Positions 25,526 through 34,554 of a stretch of DNA of 64,000 bases are shown here, piece by piece. This stretch comes from Fen-1301 sp963786395 (GTDB taxonomy: Bacteria > Bacteroidota > Ignavibacteria > Ignavibacteriales > Ignavibacteriaceae). The position numbers were made by a program, and so were the translations under genes. Each line of letters opens with the position of its first letter. Within the stretch, counting starts at the first letter, position 1. Where the stretch lies: NCBI GenBank assembly GCA_963786395.1, contig CAWAZD010000001.1:1-64000 (forward strand). The letters are read 5' to 3'. Under the pieces are notes generated by a model. It was not told the DNA's origin, did not search any database, and saw only the letters and a list, made by a program, of their open reading frames with translations.

Positions 25526-27139
25526 TTATTTAATCAATAGCATCTTTTTCGAATATTCAGCCCCCTGATATTTCAGAACATAAATATATATCCCGCTCGC
25601 CAGGTTTTTCGCATTCCAGTTAACCAAATAATTCCCTTCATTATACAAGCCGTTGGCAACGGTTTCAATTTCCTGTCCTAAACAATTAAATATTTTAAGA
25701 GTTATATATGTAAAATGCGGTAATTTGAATTGAATTGTCGTTGATGGGTTAAATGGGTTTGGATAATTTTGATCTAATTCTACACTTTGTAGTAATTCGG
25801 GATTTCCCGATATTCCTGCAATATTAAAATTGATATTAATACCGGTTATCTGTGTATCAATTGGTGTAATATTCAACATCCTTGAAGTCGCATCAGAAAA
25901 TCCAATTAACTGTCCAACTAACTGAAAATGCCCATACGGTAAATTATAAACCGTAAAAGTATTCCCTTGAATAGGAATTGAATAAGTAAACGGTTGGTTA
26001 TAATCAAGCGATTTAGCATATACAACTACTTTTTTATCTGGGATCGTACTCCCTGTATTTATAATTCCCGAAATAATACCTGCACCCGTTGAGGAATCTC
26101 TCTGCATAGAAATATTTTTATTGGTAAGAGCCGTATTAATTTGTAATGAATCTGTCTGCTGCCAGAATACCGGGGAAGGACCCGCCTGACTAAAATATGC
26201 CGGAATATAAAAATCGGAAAATGATTGTATAAAGTAATAACCGGTCTGGGGGATATTTTTAAAATTGTAATTACCCGCTGCATCTGCAAATACCGTGTAA
26301 GACTGACCAGGCAGTGTATCTTGCGGTTTTGGTAAAATTATTTTCCCCGGTGTATGTGTACCTTGCCTGATAATAACTACTGCTCTACTTAATCTTGCCT
26401 TCGATTTATTATCTATTATAGACCCCGAAAGTGAGTAACTCGTTGAAACCATTTTGCTAAGATCTATATTTGCATTACTTAATGAATCCTTCGCTACATG
26501 AACTGCCGTGGTAGTAAATGGGTCAAATTTTTCACCATAAAAGGTTGTATAAAACGAATCTTTTTCTGCCGCAACTATATAATCACCAACAGGAACTTGA
26601 GCTGAATAATTGCCAAAATTATCCGAGAATACTGAGTTTATAAAATAATTACCACCTAATAAAAAATGGATATTTGCATTTGGAATTGGTAGTCCGGTCT
26701 TGGTTTCTTTTATGTTTCCGTTTATACTTCCCAACCCGAGGTTTGATTCAAAAAAGTCTATTTTTATTTTTATTTTTTGCGTTGCTGTTGCACCGTTATT
26801 GAAAACATACATTGTGTCCGATGAATCTTGCTGCGATACAAAATAATAACCTGAAAGAATGCAATCCATATGTACGGTATCATTTGGTGCTAAAGTAAAA
26901 GGATAATTGCCATATTGATCAAACCGGATAAAATATAGTTCGGGCTTTATGTAAGTTATGTTTGTAATTGTCAAAGGTTCGGTCCCAATGTTTATGAACT
27001 GAACATCTGTTATCCTGCTGAATTTACTTTTAAATTCTAGCTGGGTAGGAAATACCTTTAAAATGCCATTGGTTGTTTGTGCAAAAGATACAAAACACCA
27101 AAGCCCAATTATAAAAGCAGTATATATTGTTTTTTTCAT
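25526..27139 (-). CDS. T9SS-sorted surface protein with carboxypeptidase-regulatory-like repeats
   Basis: A 537-residue exported protein: signal peptide (MKKTIYTAFIIGLWCFVSFAQ), an Ig-like choice-of-anchor segment (FPTQLEFKSKFSRITDVQFIN), two carboxypeptidase-regulatory-like beta-sandwich repeats (GSINGNIKETKTGLPIPNAN at about 145, SLSGSIIDNKSKARLSRAVV at about 235), a third related domain (IISGIINTGSTIPDKKVVVY) and a type A T9SS sorting domain (LDQNYPNPFNPSTTIQF to the end). No catalytic domain is visible; it is likely a surface-display or adhesion protein. It diverges from the ECF sigma gene with only 70 bp between starts, so both promoters share that gap. Confidence 0.88.
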   Translation of the reverse strand: MKKTIYTAFIIGLWCFVSFAQTTNGILKVFPTQLEFKSKFSRITDVQFINIGTEPLTITNITYIKPELYFIRFDQYGNYPFTLAPNDTVHMDCILSGYYFVSQQDSSDTMYVFNNGATATQKIKIKIDFFESNLGLGSINGNIKETKTGLPIPNANIHFLLGGNYFINSVFSDNFGNYSAQVPVGDYIVAAEKDSFYTTFYGEKFDPFTTTAVHVAKDSLSNANIDLSKMVSTSYSLSGSIIDNKSKARLSRAVVIIRQGTHTPGKIILPKPQDTLPGQSYTVFADAAGNYNFKNIPQTGYYFIQSFSDFYIPAYFSQAGPSPVFWQQTDSLQINTALTNKNISMQRDSSTGAGIISGIINTGSTIPDKKVVVYAKSLDYNQPFTYSIPIQGNTFTVYNLPYGHFQLVGQLIGFSDATSRMLNITPIDTQITGININFNIAGISGNPELLQSVELDQNYPNPFNPSTTIQFKLPHFTYITLKIFNCLGQEIETVANGLYNEGNYLVNWNAKNLASGIYIYVLKYQGAEYSKKMLLIK

Positions 27140-27209
27140 TCTCTGTTTATTAAATTACTGTAACTTTATAAAATATAAGTATTAGAATAACTCTAAAAGG
27201 TGACATCTG

Positions 27210-27767
27210 TTGAAATATGGAACATTGAATTACATAAATTTTACAAGCACTGAATTAGATGAATTGTTCGTTAATTCTAAAAAAGGAGATAGCAGAGCAT
27301 TTAAATCACTTTCTGGTTATGTAAGGCATATTTCGTACAGTTATTTCCAATCAAAACATAGAAATGGGAAAATAATAAATATTGAAGATGTTGACGACCT
27401 TACAAACAACGTCTACCTGTCTTTCGCTGAACAATATCATAAAATCGATAATCTTGAGTTCTGGCTGAGAAGAGTGCTATTCCTTAACTTCGTAAATTGG
27501 TATAAAAAGAACAGAAACTCCCGACTTTTGGAACTCGACGAAGCCAGACATATTGAAAATAACGGCTTACATCCCGGCGATAAAATTGATGCCGATAAAA
27601 TCCTTTTATATCTTGATAAGTTAAGTCTTGATAAGCAGAAAGTTATAAGAATGCGCTTTTGGGAGGATTTGAAGTTCAGTGAAATTGCTGAAAACCTCAA
27701 TAAAACTGAAGATGCTGTCAAAAAAATCTTCTACAGAACTATCGAAGAATTAAAAGAAATGATTTAA
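27210..27767 (+). CDS. ECF-type RNA polymerase sigma factor
   Basis: A 185-residue sigma-70 family protein with only regions 2 and 4. Region 2 (about residues 25-95) includes IEDVDDLTNNVYLSFAEQY and FWLRRVLFLNFVNWYKKN; region 4 (about 130-183) has LDKQKVIRMRFWEDLKFSEIAENLNKTEDAVKKIFYRTI in short pieces (KVIRMRFWEDL, FSEIAENLNKTEDAVK). The start is TTG, eight bases after AAGGTGA; no ATG is suitably placed. The next gene encodes a membrane anti-sigma factor and the third a CHAT protein, so this is the output of a membrane signalling unit. ECF factors usually activate their own operon; no promoter motif was assigned. Confidence 0.93.
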   Translation: MKYGTLNYINFTSTELDELFVNSKKGDSRAFKSLSGYVRHISYSYFQSKHRNGKIINIEDVDDLTNNVYLSFAEQYHKIDNLEFWLRRVLFLNFVNWYKKNRNSRLLELDEARHIENNGLHPGDKIDADKILLYLDKLSLDKQKVIRMRFWEDLKFSEIAENLNKTEDAVKKIFYRTIEELKEMI

Positions 27768-27825
27768 ATTGTCCCTTTTTAATATGAATATGTACTAATA
27801 TCAATGAATAAACAATAGCATTACG

Positions 27826-28692
27826 ATGAATGAAATGAATAATGATGATGGTAAGATGGACAAAATTTATAAAATAATCAAAGATTCTTATCATCCTACA
27901 AGTGAAGAATTAGGAAACTACATCCTTTACAAAAACGGAATTGACCCGGATGATGAATCTTTCCTGAGCCTCGCGCCCAAAATTGAGGATCATTTAAAGA
28001 AATGTTCTAATTGCAATAATCTTTTTCTTGAGTTAAATGATGAATATTCCGCCCTTGATGATTTCCTGAAACAAGACAAAACTGAAAATACTGCAACTGT
28101 ATTGAACTTTGTTAAACCCCAAGGAATATTATCTAAATTACGGTATCCCGGAATCTCGCTATTCTTGGTTTTGATTATTTATTTAGGCGCATTATCTCTT
28201 TCAAAACTTGTAACACCTGCTTCTATAATTTATGCTTCCCTTGAAAACCGTTCCGACATCTACGAATCAAGAGGGAGATCAACTTATGATTTTCAGGAAA
28301 GCCTGAAAGCCCTTGAAAAAAAAGATAATGAATCTGCCGTTAATTGGCTAAACAAGGATATCGTTAACAATAACTCTGACCAGACAATATTTTACTCTTA
28401 TTATGTCTTGGGCCTTACTTACCTTGAATCTTCCTCAAATAACATTCTGGGTCTGTTCCCATCTTATGACAAAACCAAAGTCAGTAAGGGTATCGCTGCA
28501 CTCTATATGGCTCTACAGAAAAATAATTCGGGTAGATTTCCAAACATAAATCTCGATATTTGTTTTTTCCTCGGTAAAGCTGATCTAATGCTTAATAATT
28601 CTAAAGAGGCTAAGGAATATTTAATTAAAGTGGTAAATGAAAAAGGGAGCCATATGAATGAGGCTAAAAATATTCTTAACGGACTCGATTAA
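27826..28692 (+). CDS. Membrane zinc anti-sigma factor with periplasmic helical domain
   Basis: A 288-residue protein. The cytoplasmic part has His56-x3-Cys60-x2-Cys63 (DHLKKCSNC), the zinc-binding anti-sigma (ZAS) signature. One transmembrane helix follows at about residues 107-127 (GISLFLVLIIYLGALSLSKL). The outer part is helical and TPR-like (FQESLKALEKKDNESAVNWL, YYVLGLTYLESSSNN, FFLGKADLMLNNSKEAKEYL). By family precedent it holds the ECF sigma factor at the membrane until released by a signal; the periplasmic repeat domain is a candidate docking site for the next gene's product, which also has TPRs. That link is inferred from gene order (58 bp after the sigma gene, 14 bp before the CHAT gene). 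Confidence 0.85.
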   Translation: MNEMNNDDGKMDKIYKIIKDSYHPTSEELGNYILYKNGIDPDDESFLSLAPKIEDHLKKCSNCNNLFLELNDEYSALDDFLKQDKTENTATVLNFVKPQGILSKLRYPGISLFLVLIIYLGALSLSKLVTPASIIYASLENRSDIYESRGRSTYDFQESLKALEKKDNESAVNWLNKDIVNNNSDQTIFYSYYVLGLTYLESSSNNILGLFPSYDKTKVSKGIAALYMALQKNNSGRFPNINLDICFFLGKADLMLNNSKEAKEYLIKVVNEKGSHMNEAKNILNGLD

Positions 28693-28706
28693 TGTGTTAA
28701 TGGATT

Positions 28707-31700
28707 ATGCTAAAAATATCAATTGTTCTCCTTTTGTTTTTTATTACTCTTTTACACCCTGTTGTAGAGAGAAAGAATTATGATTCTAAAAATAATTCTT
28801 TTAACACCTCCCTGGATTCCCTCCGCCTCAGTATTAATAAGAACGGATGGAATAAGTTAGCTTTGTATTCGTACCAGTTCAAAATTCAAAATTCTTCTTA
28901 TGATGTTAATAAAGAAAAGGATGCTATAAAAAAACTTCCATATTCGTTTGAAAGAACATTCCTCTCATCACTATTAAATAAAAGAGAACTTAATTTTAAA
29001 GCAATGTTCGATTCTCTTTATTCTCTCCTGGGTCAAACTCCTGAATATCTTTATTACTATGACGAATTAAGTTTTGCTGCTTCTGCAACTAATCAGCAAT
29101 CTGCCATTAAAACTTATTTTGATAAAAATAAATCATATAAACCCCTGTATCGTAATTATCTTTTGGGATTGATAAACATTTCATCCAATAATTCAAAGGA
29201 TGCATTATCAAACCTGAACGAAGCTCTGAAATCAGATCCCGCTAATCCACAAATTTTATTTCAGATATCTTTTGCCTATCGTGATATGGGGAATTATCCT
29301 GATGCTCTTGTTGCACTGAAAAAATCATCCCTATATAATAACAACGACAAAATTTTACAGGCTCGGAGTTTATTAGCCCAGGGAACCGTCTACTTCCTTT
29401 CAGGAAAAACTGCGGATGCCGAAAATTTATATAAAACTGCCTTTGAATTGTCATCTTCTATAAATGATGTCCAGACAAATTCAAGATCCATGGTCAATCT
29501 TGGAATAATTCAGGATATTAAAGGAGATAATTATCAGGCAAGAAATTATTTTTTCCGGGCTCAGACTTCTGCTGCCGGTATAAATGACCTGGAAAATATG
29601 GCGTTGGCATTCTCAGAACTTGGAGTGTCATATTCTTTCACTGATAACCTTATTGAAGCTAAGAAAAGTTACTTAAAAAGTTATGAGTTCTACAAAACTC
29701 TTGGCAACAAGGGAAGACTTTCCTTGCTTTCTGATAATATCGGCAAAATATATATGACAATGTTCGATTACATATCTGCATTAAAATATTATCAGGAAGG
29801 TCTTCAGTTCGCTGGTGATAATAAACGTGCCCGTATTTTAAATCTAATTGGCATGGCGGATGTCTATTCAAATCTATCAAATTATACCAAAGCAATTGGC
29901 TACTATAAAGAAGCTCAGCAATTAAGCAGCCAGATAAATGAACTTTCATTGAAGGCTGATGTTGATAAAGGGCTTGGTGTCTTAAATTATAACCTGGATA
30001 AATTTGGAAATGCTCTTCATTATTTCTACTCCTTTGAAGATCTCAATAAAAAATCTGGATATAGTTATCTCGAAGCCGATGCATATCATAAAATCGGTAT
30101 CTGCTTAACGCAGCTCGATAGTCTGGCAGCTTCAGACAAATATATGTTGATCGCTGCAGCTGATGCTCAGAAATCCGGAGATAATTATCTCGAAGCTCTT
30201 TGTTATTCTGACCTGGCTTCTTTAAATTTAAGACTTAACGACATCTCAAAAGTTTTAATTTATTTATCCAAAGCCAAAAGTATAGCTGCCAGTGGAAAAT
30301 ATAATTATCTCAGTGCCCGGACAGAATTAATCGAAGGAGATATATCTAAAGATTTTAATTTAGCAAAGTCGCATTACGAATCCTGCCTTAATTTATCCCA
30401 AAAAATAAACGACCGGGATCTGCAAATAGATTCCTATTATGCTCTTGCCAATTTATTTGCTAATAATAATCTAACTGATGCCGCCGGATCATATTTTAAT
30501 TCCGCAATTAATCTCGTTGAGAATATCTCAAGACCATTGTTCAAATCTAATGAAATTCAAATATCATATTTTTCCTCAAGAAGGGATATTTACTCTTCTT
30601 ATGCCGAATTTCTGCTAAAGCAGAATAAACCGGAAATGGCTTTCAATATTATTGATAAATCACGGTCCCGGAATCTAATGCAAAATCTGGCGAATTATAA
30701 GCTTAGATCCCTTGTCAGTAACGAGGATACATTAAACCGAGTTTATGAATATGATTGGATGGTCAATTCGGGATTATATAATCAGATACAAACTGATTCC
30801 ATTACCATGCAATATAATCTCCTGAAAAAATATCTCCTGGCAGGGAATAAGAATTTAACCGAATATCTGGATGGCAAAATAGAATTATCAATTCCTGAAA
30901 TACAAAGTAAGTTAGATAATAGCGAAAATATTTTATCCATATTTACATCTGATAAAAACACTTATTTGTTCCTGGTTAACAAAAAAGAATTTAAAGCTTT
31001 TGAGACCGGCATTTCTAAAAGCGAATTAAATAAATTAATTTCCTCTGTTTCTCCGTATTATTACAGAGAAGGGAATACATCCGCCTCCTTTTATAATCAG
31101 GATCTTTTTTCGTTTAATGCATCCGCAGCTCATGTGTTATATAATAAACTCCTGAAGTCCGCACTTGGAAATATACCTGAACAACAAAAAATAGTCATAA
31201 TTCCATCGGCTGAATTAGTTGTTCTGCCCTTTGATTTCCTCGTATCCGGGTTTGACAGCACTTCTAGTTCATACAGTTATAATGACAAACATTTCATAAT
31301 CTATGATTATGACTTCTCTTACTCTACTTCTGCTTCGGCGTTCATTGAAGAAAAAACCAATCATATTTCAAATAGCAACACGTCATTAATTTTAGGTGAT
31401 CCATCTATCGATAACCATTCACAGGGGTTTGCTGATAGGAGAAGTCTCTTAGAGGAAAATCCGGGTATTCAGCGAAGCCTTACACTGCTTCCTCTTAAAT
31501 ATTCAAGAGAAGAAGTGTCTGAGATTGGAAAAATCGTTAATGCTGATAAAATATTAACCGACAGAAATGCTACGGAAACAAACTTTAAGAAGAATGCGGA
31601 GTTTAGAAGTATTATCCATCTGTCAACTCATTCATTTCTGATAAATAAACAACCGGTAATATTCTTTTCAAATATTTATGACCCGGATAATGATGGTTTT

Positions 31701-32168
31701 CTGGAAGCTGGTGAAATTGTTCAACTTAAACTTAACAGCGATCTTGTGGTTTTGAGTTCCTGTAATTCTGGTTTAGGTAGGGTCGATGAATCTGAAGGAA
31801 TTATAGGAATGGCTAAAGCATTCTTTGAAGCTGGGGCAAAAAGTATTGTCGTTTCACTCTGGGAAGTAAATGACAAATACACTTCCAAACTAATGACCTC
31901 CTTCTATAGAAAATTGTATGATGGAATGGATAAATCAGAAGCATTAAGACAAGCGAAAATTGAGTTTATAAAAGATTATTCACCCAATCCTTATTATTGG
32001 TCTGCTTTCGTGTTATCAGGAGATGTATCCAAAATTAACGTTGAACATCATTTCTTTACACTAAGATTAATTACAGGCGCATTTGTTATTGTTTTAATTG
32101 TTTCGCTTTTGTATTTGGGAAAAATCAAGTATTATAAAAAACACACAGTAAAGTTAGTTAACGGTTAA
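28707..32168 (+). CDS. TPR-CHAT caspase-like protease with membrane anchor
   Basis: A 1153-residue protein. An N-terminal signal or anchor helix (LKISIVLLLFFITLLHPVV) is followed by about 500 residues of TPR repeats (for example NPQILFQISFAYRDMGNYPD, ALAFSELGVSYSFTDNLIEA), a helical linker, and a CHAT domain at about 830-1100. The catalytic dyad of the caspase/separase clan is present: His975 in IIHLSTHSFL and Cys1019 in VVLSSCNSGLG, with GIIGMAKAFFEAGAKSIVVSLW and NPYYWSAFVLSGD completing the fold. A C-terminal helix (about 1117-1140) and a Lys-rich tail suggest a second membrane crossing, leaving TPR and CHAT on the periplasmic side by the positive-inside rule. CHAT proteins are proteases in several defence and signalling systems; the substrate here is unknown. 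Convergent with the radical SAM gene (15-bp overlap). Confidence 0.92.
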   Translation: MLKISIVLLLFFITLLHPVVERKNYDSKNNSFNTSLDSLRLSINKNGWNKLALYSYQFKIQNSSYDVNKEKDAIKKLPYSFERTFLSSLLNKRELNFKAMFDSLYSLLGQTPEYLYYYDELSFAASATNQQSAIKTYFDKNKSYKPLYRNYLLGLINISSNNSKDALSNLNEALKSDPANPQILFQISFAYRDMGNYPDALVALKKSSLYNNNDKILQARSLLAQGTVYFLSGKTADAENLYKTAFELSSSINDVQTNSRSMVNLGIIQDIKGDNYQARNYFFRAQTSAAGINDLENMALAFSELGVSYSFTDNLIEAKKSYLKSYEFYKTLGNKGRLSLLSDNIGKIYMTMFDYISALKYYQEGLQFAGDNKRARILNLIGMADVYSNLSNYTKAIGYYKEAQQLSSQINELSLKADVDKGLGVLNYNLDKFGNALHYFYSFEDLNKKSGYSYLEADAYHKIGICLTQLDSLAASDKYMLIAAADAQKSGDNYLEALCYSDLASLNLRLNDISKVLIYLSKAKSIAASGKYNYLSARTELIEGDISKDFNLAKSHYESCLNLSQKINDRDLQIDSYYALANLFANNNLTDAAGSYFNSAINLVENISRPLFKSNEIQISYFSSRRDIYSSYAEFLLKQNKPEMAFNIIDKSRSRNLMQNLANYKLRSLVSNEDTLNRVYEYDWMVNSGLYNQIQTDSITMQYNLLKKYLLAGNKNLTEYLDGKIELSIPEIQSKLDNSENILSIFTSDKNTYLFLVNKKEFKAFETGISKSELNKLISSVSPYYYREGNTSASFYNQDLFSFNASAAHVLYNKLLKSALGNIPEQQKIVIIPSAELVVLPFDFLVSGFDSTSSSYSYNDKHFIIYDYDFSYSTSASAFIEEKTNHISNSNTSLILGDPSIDNHSQGFADRRSLLEENPGIQRSLTLLPLKYSREEVSEIGKIVNADKILTDRNATETNFKKNAEFRSIIHLSTHSFLINKQPVIFFSNIYDPDNDGFLEAGEIVQLKLNSDLVVLSSCNSGLGRVDESEGIIGMAKAFFEAGAKSIVVSLWEVNDKYTSKLMTSFYRKLYDGMDKSEALRQAKIEFIKDYSPNPYYWSAFVLSGDVSKINVEHHFFTLRLITGAFVIVLIVSLLYLGKIKYYKKHTVKLVNG

Positions 32169-33683
32169 CGACTCTTCCATATAAAATCCCTCCACTTCCG
32201 GTCTCCTATATTTAAGCCAGAATTTCTGTAAAACTTTTATCTCATAAGGATATGCATAGATATTGTTTTTATACCTGAATGAAGATAGTGACTTGATTAA
32301 TCTACGCTGCATGGGTAAAAGTTTATAATCTGATACTGTAGGATAATACCCGTTAAGTACTGTTTCGAAATTGTGAATCTTTTCTACCATCTCACTTGTT
32401 AACCAGGGAGTTAATGGATTATTGTGAGTGTCAAATTTTTCCCATTCCGGATCAAGCCATTCATCAAGACTCTGAGGGAACTTGAATCCAAGCTCCCGGG
32501 ATTGATTTAGCAATTCTGAACTCTCGGTGGGAACAGGGCTGAACACATATATTATTATTTCAGTAAATGGATTAATGTCCTTTATAGTTTTTATGAATTC
32601 AATATCCTCATCAATTTGTTTCATTACCTTTTGAGGCGTTTCACCCGGGAAACCTAGTATAAATGAATATTCTGGAATAATACCAAAGTCTTTCATCCGT
32701 GCGGCAAATGATTTAATTAACTTACTTGTTTGTGTACCTCCTTTATCCATTTTATCGAGAAGTTCATCATTACCGCTTTCTGCGCCGAAGAATATCATCC
32801 TGCATCCTGCATCACGCATAAGCGACAGCGTAGCGTCGCTGTATTTATTCATTGTATCAATCCTGCTCTCACCCCACCGATTAATATCTTCACCGATTAG
32901 TAACCTGGATAGATCAGAAACCCTTTTTTCCGATACAAAGAAATTATTATCGAAAAACTCAATCGCATTTATGTCGTACATTTCCTTGAGCTGCCTAATG
33001 TCTTTATATATGGTCTCAGCAGATCTTGCCTTCCATCGCGCATTAAATATCGGAACAATTCCGCAAAAAGCGCAGGTGAACGGACAACCCATGCTTGAAT
33101 GATATGCAAAAGTTTTTGTCCCTAAAAATGTTTTGCCTATATAGTTCTTTATCAAATAATATTTATTTAAACTCTCGTATGGTAATGAAGGCAAAGTATC
33201 CTGCTCCGGAATTTCTGATTTATGCGTAGTTATTATTTCACCGTTCTTTATAAAAACGAGATTTTCTATCTCATCTAGAGGAGTATTATTGCTAAGCGCA
33301 TCAAGAAGTTTTGGAAAGGCATAATCTCCCGGACCCTTTATTATATAATCCATATACCCGGATGTTATCGATGTTTTTGAATGGTTGGAAGCAAAATAAC
33401 CACCCCATATATTGAATATTTCAGGATAAAGTAGTTTGATCTTTTTGGTAATTGGAATTGCTTGTTTTAATTGCGGTCCCGGCATAACTGTACAGGCAAA
33501 ATATGTGAAATCACCTGATCTGATATAGTTTTCTATCTTAATCCAGGGATCCGATTCAAAGTTACCATCTACCATCACAAATGGATATTTATCCTTTATG
33601 GAAGCGGCTACCTGAAGTATAGATAAGGGAACCCGCCGGTTATATTTACCACTCCTTGGATTAAAAAATATTATCCCATTCAT
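32154..33683 (-). CDS. B12-binding-type radical SAM protein
   Basis: A 509-residue protein. An N-terminal Rossmann-like region resembles a cobalamin-binding domain (IIFFNPRSGKYNRRVPLSIL, FACTVMPGP, NIWGGYFASN), followed by the radical SAM cluster motif CxxxCxxC (Cys200, Cys204, Cys207 in MGCPFTCAFC), an ESRID-type strand (WGESRIDTM), a FGAESGNDELLDKMDKG motif and FILGFPGET. This is the architecture of methyltransferases and related enzymes such as the BchE/hopanoid C-methylase class. The typical cobalamin DxHxxG motif is not seen, so cobalamin use is unproven. It diverges from a SAM methyltransferase and amidohydrolase pair, which may act in the same pathway. Confidence 0.88.
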   Translation of the reverse strand: MNGIIFFNPRSGKYNRRVPLSILQVAASIKDKYPFVMVDGNFESDPWIKIENYIRSGDFTYFACTVMPGPQLKQAIPITKKIKLLYPEIFNIWGGYFASNHSKTSITSGYMDYIIKGPGDYAFPKLLDALSNNTPLDEIENLVFIKNGEIITTHKSEIPEQDTLPSLPYESLNKYYLIKNYIGKTFLGTKTFAYHSSMGCPFTCAFCGIVPIFNARWKARSAETIYKDIRQLKEMYDINAIEFFDNNFFVSEKRVSDLSRLLIGEDINRWGESRIDTMNKYSDATLSLMRDAGCRMIFFGAESGNDELLDKMDKGGTQTSKLIKSFAARMKDFGIIPEYSFILGFPGETPQKVMKQIDEDIEFIKTIKDINPFTEIIIYVFSPVPTESSELLNQSRELGFKFPQSLDEWLDPEWEKFDTHNNPLTPWLTSEMVEKIHNFETVLNGYYPTVSDYKLLPMQRRLIKSLSSFRYKNNIYAYPYEIKVLQKFWLKYRRPEVEGFYMEESLTVN

Positions 33684-33809
33684 AGTTTTTTAGTTCAAAA
33701 TGTATTATAACCAATTAGTACAATCAGATTGAAGTTTGTGACAAGATGTCATGTTTTTTGGCTAAATTTTACTGATTATTGAACATAACTATTTTTGTAA
33801 TAAACAAAC

Positions 33810-34553
33810 ATGACTTTAAGTACTAAATTAAATTCGATAAAATCAGTTCTAACAGCCGGGAAATCGGAAATTATTAAAACTTCTAAAGAGGGATATAAAA
33901 TCTGGGCCGAATCGTATGATGACGAAAAAGATAACTTGATGCTTTATTATGATGAAATAATTTTTAGCAAACTCCTCAATATGACTAATTGTTATGCAAA
34001 AACTATCCTTGATTTTGGATGCGGTACTGGAAGAAACTGGCATGAATTAGTATTGCATCATCCTGCCAGAATTATTGGGAGCGATATATCCCCTGAAATG
34101 CTTACCATGTTAAAAAACAAATTTACCGGTGCGGAAACATATTTAATCAATGACAATAAATTGGATTTTCTGAAAAAGAACGAGTGTGATTTAATTATTT
34201 CTACACTCGTAATCTCGCATATAAAAGATATTGAAAATCTTTTTAATCAATGGGACATAGTCTTAAAAGACTCTGGCGAAATTATTATTACTGATTTCCA
34301 CCCGGATTTGTTCAGCAAGGGAGGTGCAAGAACTTTTAAATTCAAAGAGAAATCTTATAAGATCGCAAATTATATTCATGCTATCAGTGAAATTGAAAAA
34401 ATACTGAACCGCCTGAACTTCAAAACAGTGCATATTATTGAAGAGATTATCGACGAGAAAGTAAAACCATTCTATTTAAGAAAGAATGCGGAACATATTT
34501 ATGAAAGGTTTAAGGGTACTCCATTTATCTATGGGATTCACCTGAAAAGATAA
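33810..34553 (+). CDS. Class I SAM-dependent methyltransferase
   Basis: A 247-residue protein with the SAM-binding motif I LDFGCGTGRN (residues 67-76), acidic motif GSDISPEML after the second strand, DLIISTLVISHI and the post-motif LKDSGEIIITDFHP. The fold is that of UbiE/BioC-like small-molecule methyltransferases (Methyltransf_11/25). The N-terminal segment SKEGYKIWAESYDDEKDNLM is typical of that group. It ends 1 bp before the amidohydrolase gene starts, so the two are tightly coupled. The acceptor substrate is unknown. Confidence 0.9.
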   Translation: MTLSTKLNSIKSVLTAGKSEIIKTSKEGYKIWAESYDDEKDNLMLYYDEIIFSKLLNMTNCYAKTILDFGCGTGRNWHELVLHHPARIIGSDISPEMLTMLKNKFTGAETYLINDNKLDFLKKNECDLIISTLVISHIKDIENLFNQWDIVLKDSGEIIITDFHPDLFSKGGARTFKFKEKSYKIANYIHAISEIEKILNRLNFKTVHIIEEIIDEKVKPFYLRKNAEHIYERFKGTPFIYGIHLKR

Positions 34554-34554
34554 T

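Noticed and set aside
28707..32168. CHAT protein as a T9SS peptidase (gingipain or PorU)
   Set aside because: The dyad lies in a CHAT fold after TPRs, there is no C-terminal sorting domain, and gingipain-type flanking domains are absent.
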